Below are positions 5,085-5,091 of a DNA stretch of 5,091 bases, in pieces. The notes under the pieces are model-generated. The model made no database searches. It saw only the letters and a list, made by a program, of their open reading frames with translations, and was not told where the DNA came from. The position numbers were made by a program, and so were the translations under genes. Origin of the DNA: Candidatus Daviesbacteria bacterium (GTDB lineage Bacteria; Patescibacteriota; Microgenomatia; Daviesbacterales; UBA10151); contig DOWS01000034.1 in NCBI GenBank assembly GCA_003519445.1, positions 607 through 5,697 on the forward strand, given 5' to 3'. Within the stretch, counting starts at the first letter, position 1, and each line of letters begins with the position of its first letter.

Positions 5085-5091
5085 TAGGTTG

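Overview
The window is AT-rich bacterial DNA with one tightly packed minus-strand gene cluster. Read in transcription order, from high to low coordinates, it holds: a small CBU_0592-like membrane-protein gene broken by a poly-C frameshift (5021-4778); a CsoR-type copper-sensing repressor; a membrane-anchored DUF1573 protein; an unrecognised 283-residue anchored protein with a CC...DCNHGM motif; a CcdA/DsbD-type membrane thiol-electron transporter; a membrane-anchored cupredoxin; and a CopA-type copper P1B-ATPase that runs off the left edge. I found no convincing plus-strand gene. The plus-strand reading frames lie over these genes.

The cluster reads as a copper-inducible operon. Upstream of csoR is a near-ideal promoter (TTGACA, 17 bp, TATAGT). 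A G/C-tract palindrome typical of CsoR operators lies inside its spacer. The -10 box ends only 6 nt before the csoR ATG, so the transcript is probably leaderless. Downstream genes are joined by ATGA overlaps (csoR/DUF1573 and cupredoxin/copA), a direct TAA-ATG abutment, and a 3-nt gap. The only real intergenic gap, between ccdA and the cupredoxin, can form two adjacent small hairpins. One of them holds the strong Shine-Dalgarno sequence of the cupredoxin.

A likely joint function is this: CsoR releases DNA when it binds Cu(I); CopA exports Cu(I); the anchored cupredoxin receives or buffers copper at the outer face of the membrane; CcdA carries reducing equivalents outwards to keep extracytoplasmic cysteines reduced. 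DUF1573 and the CC...DCNHGM protein would then be candidate extracytoplasmic thiol or copper partners. No thioredoxin-like CcdA partner is visible. The 283-residue protein is the least explained and most interesting member.

There are signs of small-scale genome dynamics. A palindromic mini-element appears to sit in frame inside copA. A 7/14-bp tandem repeat lies just before the copA hinge motif. A C8 tract breaks the small membrane gene. TGA is used as a normal stop, so the standard bacterial code fits. The gene set, compact layout and leaderless promoter would suit a Patescibacteria (CPR) genome of the Microgenomates/Parcubacteria kind. That assignment is inference from general resemblance; there is no rRNA or marker gene to settle it.
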